A DNA stretch of 32,263 nt from an uncultured Lachnospiraceae bacterium (GTDB lineage: Bacteria > Bacillota > Clostridia > Lachnospirales > Lachnospiraceae), in the NCBI GenBank assembly GCA_946617225.1, contig CAMOJW010000005.1, positions 1-32,263 on the forward strand, written 5' to 3'. Position numbers and translations under genes: made by a program. The notes under the pieces were generated by a model. The model did no database searches, was not told the origin of the DNA, and worked only from the letters and a program-made list of their open reading frames with translations. Below are positions 6,679-16,317 of this stretch, piece after piece; position 1 is the first letter of the stretch; the number at the start of each line of letters is the position of its first letter.

Positions 6679-9162
6679 ATGAAAGACTTCAGAGAGCGGC
6701 TGGGCCGGGAGTGGCTGTTCTGGGACGGCGGCATGGGGACCCTGCTGCAGGCCCGGGGCCTGGCGGGAGGAGAGCTCCCCGAGACGTGGAACCTGCGGTA
6801 TCCGGAACGGATCAGGGAGATCCACGAAGCCTACATGCGGGCCGGCTGCAACATCATCAACACCAATACTTTCGGCGCGAACAGGCTGAAATACCCGGAG
6901 GAACTGGCGGAGATCGTATCGGCGGGCGTCCGGATCGCCCGAGAGGCCCGGGACAACGTGTACCAGGACCGCACGGCGGAGCAGGACATCTATATCGCCC
7001 TGGATATCGGCCCCACGGGCAAGCTCCTGTCTCCTCTGGGCGACCTGCCCTTTGAGGAGGCTGTCTCTATCTTTGCGGAAGTGGTGCGTGCCGGTGCGGA
7101 GGCCGGCGCCGACCTGGTGCTGATCGAGACCATGAACGACAGCTATGAGGCCAAGGCGGCGGTACTGGCTGCCCGGGAGAACTGCAGCCTGCCTGTCGTG
7201 GTGACCACCGTTTACGATGAAAAGGGCAAGCTCCTGACCGGCGGCACGCCGGAGAGCGTGACGGCGACCCTGGAGGGACTCAGGGTGGATGCCCTGGGCG
7301 TCAACTGCAGCCTGGGACCGCGGCAGATGCTGCCCATCGTGCAGCGCCTCGCCGCTGCGACTTCCATCCCCGTGGTGGTCAATCCCAACGCAGGCCTGCC
7401 CCGCGAGGAGGGCGGCCGCACTGTTTATGACATGGACGCCCGGGAGTGGGCGGAGACGATGACGGAGATCGCCGCCTGCGGCGTGCAGGTGCTGGGCGGC
7501 TGCTGCGGGACGACGCCGGAGTACCTGTCGGAGCTGATCGGCAGGGTCAGGGCCGCAGAGGGAGGGATCCCCTTCCGTCCCCAGACCCGTAAGGACCGCA
7601 CGGTAGTCTCGAGTTTCTCGCAGGCCGTGGAGATCGGCGGCCGGCCGGTGATCATCGGCGAGCGGATCAATCCCACCGGCAAAAAGCGCTTCAAACAGGC
7701 CCTGCGCGAGCGGGACATCGACTATATCCTGGCCGAGGGCCTGCGTCAGGAGGATGCGGGCGCCCACGTACTGGATGTGAACGTCGGCCTGCCGGAGATC
7801 GATGAGCCGGCCATGATGGAGCAGGTGGTGCGGGAGCTGCAGAGCGTTACAGCCATGCCCCTGCAGATCGACACCTCGGATCCGGCGGCCATGGAGCGGG
7901 GGCTCCGGTACTGCAGCGGCAAGCCGCTCCTCAATTCCGTGAACGGCAAGCAGGAGGTCCTGGAGACGGTCCTTCCCATTGCGGCGCGGTACGGCGCGGT
8001 GGTGGTCGGCCTGTGCCTGGACGAGGGCGGCATCCCGGACACGGCGGACGGCCGCGTGGCCATCGCGCGCAGGATCTACGAGACGGCGGAGCGGTACGGG
8101 ATCGAGCGCAGGGATGTGGTGATCGACGGGCTGGCCATGACCATCTCCAGCGATACCCGGTCGGCGCAGGTCACGCTGGAGACCCTGCGCAGGGTCCGGG
8201 ACGAACTGGGAGGCCACACCATTCTGGGCGTCTCCAATATTTCCTTCGGGCTGCCCCAGAGGGAGCTCATCAATGCGGCTTTTCTCACCATGGCGATGCA
8301 GAACGGGCTGTCCTGCGCCATCATGAACCCCTGCAGCGAGGAGATGATGCGTGCCTACAGGTCCTACTGCGCGCTGGCGGACCTGGATCCCCAGTGTCGG
8401 GAGTACATCGCCGCTTACGCGAATGCCCCCAAAGCGGTCTACGGACAGGCGCCCGCCGGCAGTTCCGCGGGAGCGGCGGGGACTGCCGGAACGCAGTCCG
8501 GAGGAGCGGCATCCGGCGCCCAGTCTCAGGGGGCGGCATCCGGCGCCCGCAGCCTGGGAGAGTGCATCGAGCGAGGGCTCATCGGGCCCGCCCGGGAAGC
8601 GGCGGCGGCAGGCCTGCGCACCATGCCGGGCCTGGAGCTGATCGAAAAGGAGCTCATTCCCGCGCTGGACAGGGTCGGCAGAGGGTTTGAGGAGGGAACG
8701 CTTTTCCTCCCCCAGCTGCTGATGAGCGCGGATGCGGCAAGGGCCGCTTTTGACGCAGTCAGGGAGAGCATGGCCGACCAGCCCAGAGAGAGCCGGGGAA
8801 CGGTCATCCTTGCCACGGTCAAGGGGGACATCCATGACATAGGCAAGAACATCGTGAAGGTCATGCTTGAGAACTACGGATATGAGGTGATCGACCTGGG
8901 CAAGGACGTGGCCCCGGAAGTGATCGTGGAGACGGCGCTGGAGAAGGACGTGCGCCTGGTGGGGCTCAGCGCGCTGATGACCACCACCGTGGTGAGCATG
9001 GAGGAGACCATCCGCCAGCTCAGGGAGCGCAAGCCCGACACGAAAGTCGTGGTGGGCGGCGCCGTGCTCACGCAGGAATATGCGGACGCGATCGGCGCGG
9101 ACTGCTATGCCAGGGACGCGATGGCCACCGTGCGGTATGCCGACAGCGTATTCGGATACTGA
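6679..9162 (+). CDS. metH: Methionine synthase, B12-dependent (homocysteine-, pterin- and B12-binding modules)
   Basis: ATG at 6679 inside ORF 6571-9162; WDGGMGTLLQARG, GGCCGTTPEY, GERINPTGKKRFKQAL, and B12-binding GDIHDIGKNIVKVML. No C-terminal activation domain. Confidence 0.95.
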   Translation: MKDFRERLGREWLFWDGGMGTLLQARGLAGGELPETWNLRYPERIREIHEAYMRAGCNIINTNTFGANRLKYPEELAEIVSAGVRIAREARDNVYQDRTAEQDIYIALDIGPTGKLLSPLGDLPFEEAVSIFAEVVRAGAEAGADLVLIETMNDSYEAKAAVLAARENCSLPVVVTTVYDEKGKLLTGGTPESVTATLEGLRVDALGVNCSLGPRQMLPIVQRLAAATSIPVVVNPNAGLPREEGGRTVYDMDAREWAETMTEIAACGVQVLGGCCGTTPEYLSELIGRVRAAEGGIPFRPQTRKDRTVVSSFSQAVEIGGRPVIIGERINPTGKKRFKQALRERDIDYILAEGLRQEDAGAHVLDVNVGLPEIDEPAMMEQVVRELQSVTAMPLQIDTSDPAAMERGLRYCSGKPLLNSVNGKQEVLETVLPIAARYGAVVVGLCLDEGGIPDTADGRVAIARRIYETAERYGIERRDVVIDGLAMTISSDTRSAQVTLETLRRVRDELGGHTILGVSNISFGLPQRELINAAFLTMAMQNGLSCAIMNPCSEEMMRAYRSYCALADLDPQCREYIAAYANAPKAVYGQAPAGSSAGAAGTAGTQSGGAASGAQSQGAASGARSLGECIERGLIGPAREAAAAGLRTMPGLELIEKELIPALDRVGRGFEEGTLFLPQLLMSADAARAAFDAVRESMADQPRESRGTVILATVKGDIHDIGKNIVKVMLENYGYEVIDLGKDVAPEVIVETALEKDVRLVGLSALMTTTVVSMEETIRQLRERKPDTKVVVGGAVLTQEYADAIGADCYARDAMATVRYADSVFGY
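8506..8559. repeat. 27-bp in-frame tandem duplication in metH linker
   Basis: gcggcatccggcgccc recurs at 8506 and 8533, encoding GAASGAQSQ/GAASGARSL. Confidence 0.85.
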
Positions 9163-9193
9163 GACAGGAGCCCGTCATCGGGAAGAGGACAGC

Positions 9194-9844
9194 ATGAAGA
9201 TCTACATCATCAGACACGGGGAGACGGAACTGAACAAAGAGGGCAGACTGCAGGGATGGATCGACGAGCCGCTGAACGCCCTGGGCGTGCGGCTGGCCGA
9301 GGAGACCGGCAGGGCCTTGGGCAGAGAAGGGGTGCATTTTGACGCCTGTATCTCCAGTCCGCTGCAGAGAGCTGTCAGGACGGCCGAGATCCTGCTCCGG
9401 GAGAGCGGGAACACCGAGACGCCCATCACCACGGACGACCGCCTCAGGGAGCTGGGCATGGGCGTGCTGGACGGCAAGAGCATCGATCCCGCCGCCGGCG
9501 AGGTGGATCCCGGGCATCTGCACTTCCTGTTCCACGATCCCTGGAATATGACCGCCCCGGAAGGAGGGGAGGATACGCAGCAGGTGGTGGAGCGGACGCA
9601 GGCTTTTCTCAGGGAACTCGCTGCCCTGGACGATGACCGGACCTACCTGGTCAGCATGCACGGGTTCGCGCTCCGCGCGATGCTCAACTGCCTCTATGAG
9701 GACCCGCAGGACTTCTATCACGGCCATGTGCCGTACAACTGCGTGATCAACATCGTCGAGTCGCGGAACGGCCAGATGAAGCTGGTCGCGGATGACAGGC
9801 TCTATTACGACCCTTCGGAGGCCATCGACAGATATGCCGTCTGA
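9194..9844 (+). CDS. Histidine phosphatase family (phosphoglycerate-mutase-like) protein
   Basis: IYIIRHGETELNKEGRLQG (RHG motif) and SMHGFALRAML. Confidence 0.9.
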   Translation: MKIYIIRHGETELNKEGRLQGWIDEPLNALGVRLAEETGRALGREGVHFDACISSPLQRAVRTAEILLRESGNTETPITTDDRLRELGMGVLDGKSIDPAAGEVDPGHLHFLFHDPWNMTAPEGGEDTQQVVERTQAFLRELAALDDDRTYLVSMHGFALRAMLNCLYEDPQDFYHGHVPYNCVINIVESRNGQMKLVADDRLYYDPSEAIDRYAV

Positions 9845-9863
9845 TGAGAACAGGAGAGAGGCT

Positions 9864-10967
9864 ATGATCTTATATGACAGTGCCCTGTGGAGACAGGACC
9901 TGGACACCATCGTCGACCGCTTCCCGGAGCTGAGGGAACTGGAGGGCAGGCGGGTCCTGATCACCGGCGCCGGCGGACTGATCTGCAGTGCCGCCGCAGA
10001 TATCCTGCTCAGGTACAATGACCGGATCGCGGACCCCTCCCGCCGGATCACCGTGCTGGCAGCCGGCCGCAGCCGCGACAGGATGGCGGCGCGCTACGGC
10101 AGCCGTCTCAGGGATCCCGGGCAGGAGGGCGACCTGTTTTATGTCGCCTATGATGCTGCCTCGGGGGACAACCGCCTCAGGGAGACGCTGCCGGAAGGCT
10201 GCGCGTACATCCTGCACGGGGCCTCCAATGCCTACCCCGGCAGGATCGTCAGAGAGCCCGTGGAGACCATGCTCTCCAATTTCACAGGCCTGTATGAGCT
10301 GCTGACCTTCCTGCGGGAGACCGGCGGCGGCCGCCTCCTGTTCGTCTCCAGCAGTGAAGTCTACGGAAAAAAAGAAGGCATACAGCCCTACCGTGAAGAT
10401 GAGTACGGCTATATCGACCTTCTGAATCCGCGCAATTCCTATTCGGTGGGCAAAAGAGCCGCCGAGACCCTCTGCGCCAGCTATGCCTCCCAGTACGCGG
10501 AGGCGGGCGTTGAGACGGTGATCGCCCGTCCGGGCCACATCTACGGGCCCACGGCTTCCCGGAGCGACAACCGCGTTTCCAGCGCCTGGGCGTATGCGGC
10601 TGCCCGCGGCGAGGATATCGTCATGAAGAGCGACGGCGCACAGATCCGCAGCTACTGCTACTGCCTCGACTGTGCGTCCGCGATGCTGGAGATCCTGCTC
10701 AGGGGGGAGAACGGGCATGCCTACAATATCTCCAATCCCAACTCTATCATCTCCATCCGCGGGATGGCGGAGGTCCTGACCCGCGCGGCCGGTGTCCGCC
10801 TGATCAGGGAGGAAGCCACCGCCGAGGAGCGAAAGGGCTTCAACCCCATGAGCAACTCCTCCCTCGACGCCCGGAGCCTGTCAGCGCTCGGGTGGGAGGG
10901 CTGTTTTGACGCTGACACCGGTTTCTCCCATACCGTGACCATCCTGCAGGAGCTGGCGGAGCACTGA
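9864..10967 (+). CDS. NAD-dependent epimerase/dehydratase
   Basis: RVLITGAGGLICSAA (Rossmann), SSSEVYG, YSVGKRAAE (YxxxK). ATG at 9864 follows gaggct. Confidence 0.9.
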   Translation: MILYDSALWRQDLDTIVDRFPELRELEGRRVLITGAGGLICSAAADILLRYNDRIADPSRRITVLAAGRSRDRMAARYGSRLRDPGQEGDLFYVAYDAASGDNRLRETLPEGCAYILHGASNAYPGRIVREPVETMLSNFTGLYELLTFLRETGGGRLLFVSSSEVYGKKEGIQPYREDEYGYIDLLNPRNSYSVGKRAAETLCASYASQYAEAGVETVIARPGHIYGPTASRSDNRVSSAWAYAAARGEDIVMKSDGAQIRSYCYCLDCASAMLEILLRGENGHAYNISNPNSIISIRGMAEVLTRAAGVRLIREEATAEERKGFNPMSNSSLDARSLSALGWEGCFDADTGFSHTVTILQELAEH

Positions 10968-10985
10968 GTACGGAGCCGCAGGCCG

Positions 10986-11684
10986 TCACTCCACCTTGAG
11001 CATGCGGTAGCCCACGCCCACATGGGTCTGTATGTACTGCGGCGCGTCCGGGCCGGATTCCAGCTTGCGTCTCAGGGTCGCCATGAAGACCCGCAGGGAG
11101 GCGATATCGTTGTCCCAGCTGCTGCCCCAGATACTGCGGGTGATGAAAGTGTGGGTGAGGACTTTGCCGGTGTTTCTGGCCATGAGGCACAGAAGTTTGT
11201 ATTCGATGGGGGTCAGGTGCAGTTCCTGCCCGTCCAGAGTGACGCAGCCGGCCGCGTAGTCGATCCGGAGCTGCCCGTTGACATAGAAGGATTCTCCCGG
11301 GGAAGAGGCTTCCAGCAGAGCCAGTCTCCTCTGGGTGACCCGGAGGCGGGCCAGCAGTTCGTCCACGGAGAAAGGTTTGGTCAGATAGTCATCCGCGCCC
11401 GCGTCCAGGGCGCGGATCTTGTCTGTGTCCTCGCTTCTGGCGCTGATCACGATGATGGGCATATTGGACCAGCTGCGGATCCGTTCGATGACCTCCACGC
11501 CGTCGATATCCGGGAGCCCCAGGTCCAGCAGGACTATGTCGGGGTTGTGGGAGGCCGCCTCCAGCACGGCGCTCTCGCCGGTCGAGGCCGTGATATATAC
11601 GTATTCGTGGGCTTTCAGAGTCAGGGTGATCAGATTGCGGACGGGGGCGTCGTCCTCCACCACCAGAATCCTGGCTTTATTCAT
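10986..11684 (-). CDS. kdpE: KdpE-like response regulator (OmpR family)
   Basis: ARILVVEDDAPVRNLI receiver domain and C-terminal winged-helix domain; overlaps the kinase gene. Confidence 0.88.
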   Translation of the reverse strand: MNKARILVVEDDAPVRNLITLTLKAHEYVYITASTGESAVLEAASHNPDIVLLDLGLPDIDGVEVIERIRSWSNMPIIVISARSEDTDKIRALDAGADDYLTKPFSVDELLARLRVTQRRLALLEASSPGESFYVNGQLRIDYAAGCVTLDGQELHLTPIEYKLLCLMARNTGKVLTHTFITRSIWGSSWDNDIASLRVFMATLRRKLESGPDAPQYIQTHVGVGYRMLKVE

Positions 11685-13710
11685 GCAGCATCACCTCCTC
11701 GGCGGGCAGCGTAAATTCAAAGATACACCCGTGGGGATCATTATCCCGCAGCGTGAGCTCGCCGCCGTGCGCCCGGACGATCGAGCGGCACAGGGAGAGC
11801 CCCAGGCCCAGGCTCCGGCGGCTGTCGGCCACCGAATTCCTGCCGGTATAGAACATGTCAAAAACGTACGGTTTGTCCTCGTCCGGGATACCGGGACCGG
11901 TGTCGGTCACATGGATCAGGATCTCCGGACCGCGCCTGCAGGCACCTATCAGGATCTCGGTGCCGGCGGGCGTATATTTTACGGCATTGTCCGCCAGGTT
12001 GATGATCACCTGGATCACCAGTTTGGCATCCATGCGGGCCATGAGCAGTTTCTCACCGCCGTCGGACAGATCCGTCCGGTCGATCCGCAGGGCATGACCT
12101 CTGCCGCGGACATGCAGGAGCGCCTCTTCCAGCACTTCCGCCACGGGCTGCGGCGAGAGCCGGAGTTCCATCTTGCCCTCCCGGATCCGGGAGATGGCCA
12201 GGAGATTCTCCACCAGACTGATGAGCCACTGCGCATCCTCATAAATATCCCGGTAGACCTGTGTGCGGGTCTCCGCGTCCATTTCGTTGCCGCTGCGCAG
12301 CAGATTGTCGGCATTGCCCGAGATGGAGGTCAGGGGCGTGCGCAGGTCGTGGGAGATCGCTCTCAGCAGGTCCGCCCGGAGCTGCTCATTGCGGGCCCGC
12401 ACGGCCGCCTCTTCCTTCTCCTTGTGGTTGCGGTAACTCTCGATGGCCAGGGCACACTCGCCCACGATGGAGAGGAGGACACTGTCGAAAGGCACGTCCA
12501 GAGAGATCCCGCGGCAGTCGACGGCAATGACGCCGTAAGCGTGGCTGCGGATCACGACGGGCAGAAACAGGAAAGACGCGTCCGGAAAGACTTCCGTGGA
12601 GGCGCCCGCCTTGTTCCGGCTGTGCAGCGCCCAGTCTGCCACCTTGCGCTCCTCCTCCCCGGGGTCCGGTCTGGACGGTTCGTCCGGGAGAGAATAGAAG
12701 ACGCAGTCGCCCAGTCTGCCGTCGCGCTCCGGGTAGACGGCGACACCGCATCCCAGGAGCTTCCGGAGCTGCTCCGCTGTCACCTGCAGGATCTCCTCTT
12801 CTCCGTGGGCTTTGCTCAGCAGCTGGTCTGTATCGAACAGGATCTTGGACCGATAGGCGGCCTGGGCCGACAGCTTGATCTGGTCTTTCAGGCGGTTGGC
12901 CAGCGTTCCGGTGATGATGGCGGTGGCCAGCATGATGGCAAAAGTGACCGGGTAGCCGCTTCCGTAGGCGTGAAAAGTGAACCGGGGCTCTGTGAGAAAG
13001 AAATTGAAGAGCACCACGCTGAGCACGGCACCGATGACGCTGCAGGCGTAGCCCCGTGTGAACACGGAGATCAGCAGGACGCCCAGGATATACACGGGCG
13101 TTATGTTATATTCCGCGAAGTGCAGCCGCAGAAAGAGAGAGCCGAGCACCGTCACCAGCGTCAGGATCACACCCATGATCAGCACGTCGGAGACGCCGGA
13201 CAGGATCTGCCCCGGCAGATAGACGCGGCGCTCCCGGTAATCGCTGTCCGAGGCGGGATCCGGGATGATGTGGACGTCGATGTCAGGCGTCTGTTCGCGG
13301 ATCCGTTCGCTCAGCGGAGGCGGGCTCCAGATATGGCGGCGGCTGGTGCTGCTGCGGCCCAGGACCAGGATCGTGATGCCCGAGACGCGGACGAATTCCG
13401 CGATCTGTTCCACCACGTCCTCGCCCTCCACGACGGCGATGTCCGCGCCGAGGTTCTCGGCGAGCCGCATATTGGCATGGAGACGCTCCCGGTCCGACGC
13501 AGACATACTGCGGGAACCGGGTGTCTGGACATAGAGGGCTGTGAAGCTTCCCCGGAATGCAGCTGCCATCTTGGAGGCGGTGTGCATGATGCGGGCATTG
13601 GAAGGGGAAGATGACAGACAGGCCAGGATATGTTCACCGCCTGCGCGGTCAGCTGCGGTCTCTTTTGGCATCATGTTTTTGGTCTTTCTGCGCGGTATGC
13701 TTCCCGGCAC
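11677..13710 (-). CDS. kdpD: KdpD-like sensor histidine kinase (Usp-like, DUF4118-like, GAF-like, HisKA, HATPase); true start may be 13674
   Basis: AISHDLRTPLTSISGNADNLL H-box, DTGPGIPDED G-box, four TM segments. The large N-terminal KdpD domain (Walker A) is absent. Confidence 0.87.
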   Translation of the reverse strand: MPGSIPRRKTKNMMPKETAADRAGGEHILACLSSSPSNARIMHTASKMAAAFRGSFTALYVQTPGSRSMSASDRERLHANMRLAENLGADIAVVEGEDVVEQIAEFVRVSGITILVLGRSSTSRRHIWSPPPLSERIREQTPDIDVHIIPDPASDSDYRERRVYLPGQILSGVSDVLIMGVILTLVTVLGSLFLRLHFAEYNITPVYILGVLLISVFTRGYACSVIGAVLSVVLFNFFLTEPRFTFHAYGSGYPVTFAIMLATAIITGTLANRLKDQIKLSAQAAYRSKILFDTDQLLSKAHGEEEILQVTAEQLRKLLGCGVAVYPERDGRLGDCVFYSLPDEPSRPDPGEEERKVADWALHSRNKAGASTEVFPDASFLFLPVVIRSHAYGVIAVDCRGISLDVPFDSVLLSIVGECALAIESYRNHKEKEEAAVRARNEQLRADLLRAISHDLRTPLTSISGNADNLLRSGNEMDAETRTQVYRDIYEDAQWLISLVENLLAISRIREGKMELRLSPQPVAEVLEEALLHVRGRGHALRIDRTDLSDGGEKLLMARMDAKLVIQVIINLADNAVKYTPAGTEILIGACRRGPEILIHVTDTGPGIPDEDKPYVFDMFYTGRNSVADSRRSLGLGLSLCRSIVRAHGGELTLRDNDPHGCIFEFTLPAEEVMLHE

Positions 13711-13849
13711 GTCTTCTGCGGCGAGGGGAGTAATGGCGCTTGCCCTGGCTCTTCCGGAGGATGATCAGCACGTCCAGATATCTGATGACAGCGATCCCCA
13801 GTCCAAGCAGGATCAGAAAGCTGATAACAGCCAGAATTATCTCCCTCAT
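13649..13849 (-). CDS. Small single-TM protein with highly basic tail, between trkA and kdpD
   Basis: 66 aa; hydrophobic MREIILAVISFLILLGLGIAVI then RRRRR-rich tail; ATG preceded by agaggtgataaa (good SD); overlaps the kdpD start. Confidence 0.6.
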   Translation of the reverse strand: MREIILAVISFLILLGLGIAVIRYLDVLIILRKSQGKRHYSPRRRRRAGKHTAQKDQKHDAKRDRS

Positions 13850-13915
13850 TTTATCACCTCTGTTCTTTCAGATACAGCTTTTTACGAACAACAGCGGAAG
13901 GGACGGGTCCGGGGG

Positions 13916-14563
13916 TCAGATGCGGAAGCATTTACGCAGGTCCCGGTATTCGCCCAGGACCAGAAGCGTCATATCGCTGTCGAGCAGGGTGTCGGGTTTG
14001 ACTACCACGTTCATGCGGCCGTCTTTCTTGACGGCGATGATCTGGATCTCGTAGCGCTTGCGGATATCCAGTTCCTTCACCGTATGGCCGGCCCACTTCG
14101 GCGGCAGGGCGACCTCACAGATGGAGTGGCGGTCATCCAGTTCGATATAATCGAGGAGATGGTCCGAGCTGTAGCGGATGGCCGTCCACACAGCCACCTG
14201 TTTTTCCGGGTAGACGACCTCGTCAGCACCGACGAGCAGCAGGAACTTGGTCTGGACGTCCTGCTCTCCGCGGGCGACCACCTGGTGGGCGCCCAGTTCC
14301 TTCAGGAGGGAAGTGGTCTCCAGAGAACTCTGGAAATCGCCGCCGATGGCCACGATACACACGTCAAAATCCGGGATCCCCAGCGAGCGGAGAAAATCCG
14401 CCCTCGTGCTGTCGCCGATCTGTGCGTTGGTGACGTAGGGCAGCACTTCGTTGACGCGGTCTTCGTCCTTGTCCACTGCCATCACTTCGTGACCCAGCTG
14501 TCTGAGCTGGGCGGCGGCATGCCGCCCGAAACGTCCGAGTCCGATCAAAAGGATCGATTTCAT
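13916..14563 (-). CDS. trkA: TrkA/KtrA-type potassium channel regulatory (RCK) subunit
   Basis: KSILLIGLGRFGRHAAAQL Rossmann motif and C-terminal TrkA_C-like region; ATG at 14563 inside ORF 13916-14590. Confidence 0.9.
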   Translation of the reverse strand: MKSILLIGLGRFGRHAAAQLRQLGHEVMAVDKDEDRVNEVLPYVTNAQIGDSTRADFLRSLGIPDFDVCIVAIGGDFQSSLETTSLLKELGAHQVVARGEQDVQTKFLLLVGADEVVYPEKQVAVWTAIRYSSDHLLDYIELDDRHSICEVALPPKWAGHTVKELDIRKRYEIQIIAVKKDGRMNVVVKPDTLLDSDMTLLVLGEYRDLRKCFRI

Positions 14564-14622
14564 AGTTGCCTCCTTAACGGCTGACGGCACCTCTGCGGGC
14601 TTCTTTTCCCGGGGGTATGCGT

Positions 14623-16005
14623 TCAGCCGACAGTTACGTTTTCCTTCGGCAGTCTGGCGCTGACCCGGTCCAAAGGAGAGAGTGCCGCATAGAACAGAGT
14701 CAGGCCGCCGACTCTGCCGAAGAACATCAGAAACATGAGCACCGCCCTGGACAGGCCGCCCAGCCCCGGTGTGATCCCCAGGCTCAGCCCCACCGTTCCG
14801 ATGGCGGAGGCCGTCTCAAAGAGGCACTCGACCACAGGGAGCTGTTCGGCAGTGCTGATCACCATAGCTCCGGTGAGGAAAAGGATCATATACATCCACA
14901 TGATGGCGGAAGCCTTACGCACAGCGCTCCTGTCTAAGCGGCGGCCGAACAGCCTGGCGTCTTCCCTGTGGGTGAAGACGGCCGCCATATTGGCTGCCAG
15001 CACCACGAAGGTGGTGGTCTTCATGCCGCCCGCCGTGGAGCCCGGAGATCCGCCGATCAGCATCAGAAAGATGAGGACGGCCCGGCTGCTCCCCTGCAGA
15101 TGCTGCAGGTCGGCGGTGTTAAAACCCGCGGTCCTGGCTGTTACAGACTGGAACAGTGCGGACAGGACCCTCTCTCCGGAGGAGAGATCCCTCATGTCCG
15201 TGAGATAGAAGAAGGCGGCCGGAAGGAGGATCAGCAGGGCGGTGGAGGCCAGGATGACTTTGGTCTGCAGGTGCCAGCGCTGCACGTCGGTACCGTTCCT
15301 GCGCAGGTCCTCCCAGGTGAGGAAACCGATACCTCCCGTCACGATCAGCGCCATGACGGCCAGGTTGATGACCGGATCTGCGGCGTATCCGGTGAGAGAG
15401 ACATAAGGCTTGCTCTGTGTCCCCAGGATATCAAAACCCGCGTTGCAGAACGCGGAGACAGAGTGGAAACCGGCCAGCCAGATCCCTTTCAGGCCGTGCC
15501 TGCTGACAAATACGGGAAGCATGGCAGCCATTCCCAGGCCCTCTGCCAGCAGTGTGCCCCCCAGGATCAGTCTCGTAAGAGGGACGATCCCGCCCAGATG
15601 CGGCGCTGAGACCGCTTCCTGCATGGTACATTTGCGCTGCAGGGAGATCTTTCTTCCCGTGATGTGTGCGGCGGCTATGGCGTAGGTCACGATGCCCAGG
15701 CCCCCGATCTGGATCAGGGTCAGGATCACAGCCTGGCCGAAAGGGGACCAGTAGGAAGCCGTGTCCCTTACCACGAGGCCGGTGACGCAGACCGCGGAGA
15801 CGGAGGTAAACAGGGCATCCGAAAAGGATGCCGGGACATCTCCCCGTACGGCGGCGGGCAGTGTCAGCAGAAGGGCCCCGGTCAGGATCACGGACGAAAA
15901 GCCCAATATTATGAGGCGGAAGGTGGTCAGCCTGAAGAGCGGGAGACGCCGGTACTCTTCCGCGCTCTGTAAAGTCTGTGTGTTGATATATCTCTGCATG
16001 ATCAT
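14623..16005 (-). CDS. trkH: TrkH/KtrB-type potassium transporter subunit
   Basis: 460 aa, multiple TM; FTSVSAVCVTGLVVRDTASYW, FHSVSAFCNAGFD, GGSPGSTAGGMKTTTF pore motifs. Confidence 0.93.
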   Translation of the reverse strand: MIMQRYINTQTLQSAEEYRRLPLFRLTTFRLIILGFSSVILTGALLLTLPAAVRGDVPASFSDALFTSVSAVCVTGLVVRDTASYWSPFGQAVILTLIQIGGLGIVTYAIAAAHITGRKISLQRKCTMQEAVSAPHLGGIVPLTRLILGGTLLAEGLGMAAMLPVFVSRHGLKGIWLAGFHSVSAFCNAGFDILGTQSKPYVSLTGYAADPVINLAVMALIVTGGIGFLTWEDLRRNGTDVQRWHLQTKVILASTALLILLPAAFFYLTDMRDLSSGERVLSALFQSVTARTAGFNTADLQHLQGSSRAVLIFLMLIGGSPGSTAGGMKTTTFVVLAANMAAVFTHREDARLFGRRLDRSAVRKASAIMWMYMILFLTGAMVISTAEQLPVVECLFETASAIGTVGLSLGITPGLGGLSRAVLMFLMFFGRVGGLTLFYAALSPLDRVSARLPKENVTVG

Positions 16006-16242
16006 TCTCCTGTGCCGGCTGTCAGCTGTCTTTTGTTTCCTTCATTCTAGACGCCGTCCGGCTTAAAATGGTGTTAGAGCCTCCCTGCAGGACATTAAGA
16101 TTGTGTGAAGACGGGAAATTGTACAGACACAAGAGCAATACTGTTCAAAGCGGCGGCTGATGGTGTAAAATAATTCTGTATAGTCTTAAGGAAGACAACT
16201 GAATGGGTGTCGTGTATATTGGAAGTATCCCAAAAGAAGGAT

Positions 16243-16314
16243 CCTGAAGGAGCATAACATCCTGAGGGGGAATAACAGCCAGAGGGAGCATAACAGCCTG
16301 AAGGAGAAGGACAG
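16243..16314. repeat. 18-bp tandem repeat x4 carrying Shine-Dalgarno-like cores, immediately upstream of araD
   Basis: CCTGAAGGAGCATAACAT / CCTGAGGGGGAATAACAG / CCAGAGGGAGCATAACAG / CCTGAAGGAGAAGGACAG; the ATG follows at 16318. Confidence 0.9.
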
Positions 16315-16317
16315 GAC

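Noticed and set aside
6541-8835. 764-aa minus-strand ORF
   Set aside because: Shadow ORF antisense to metH in high-GC DNA; composition (His/Asp/Arg/Gly-rich) is not protein-like.
11419-13614. 731-aa plus-strand ORF
   Set aside because: Antisense shadow of kdpE/kdpD.
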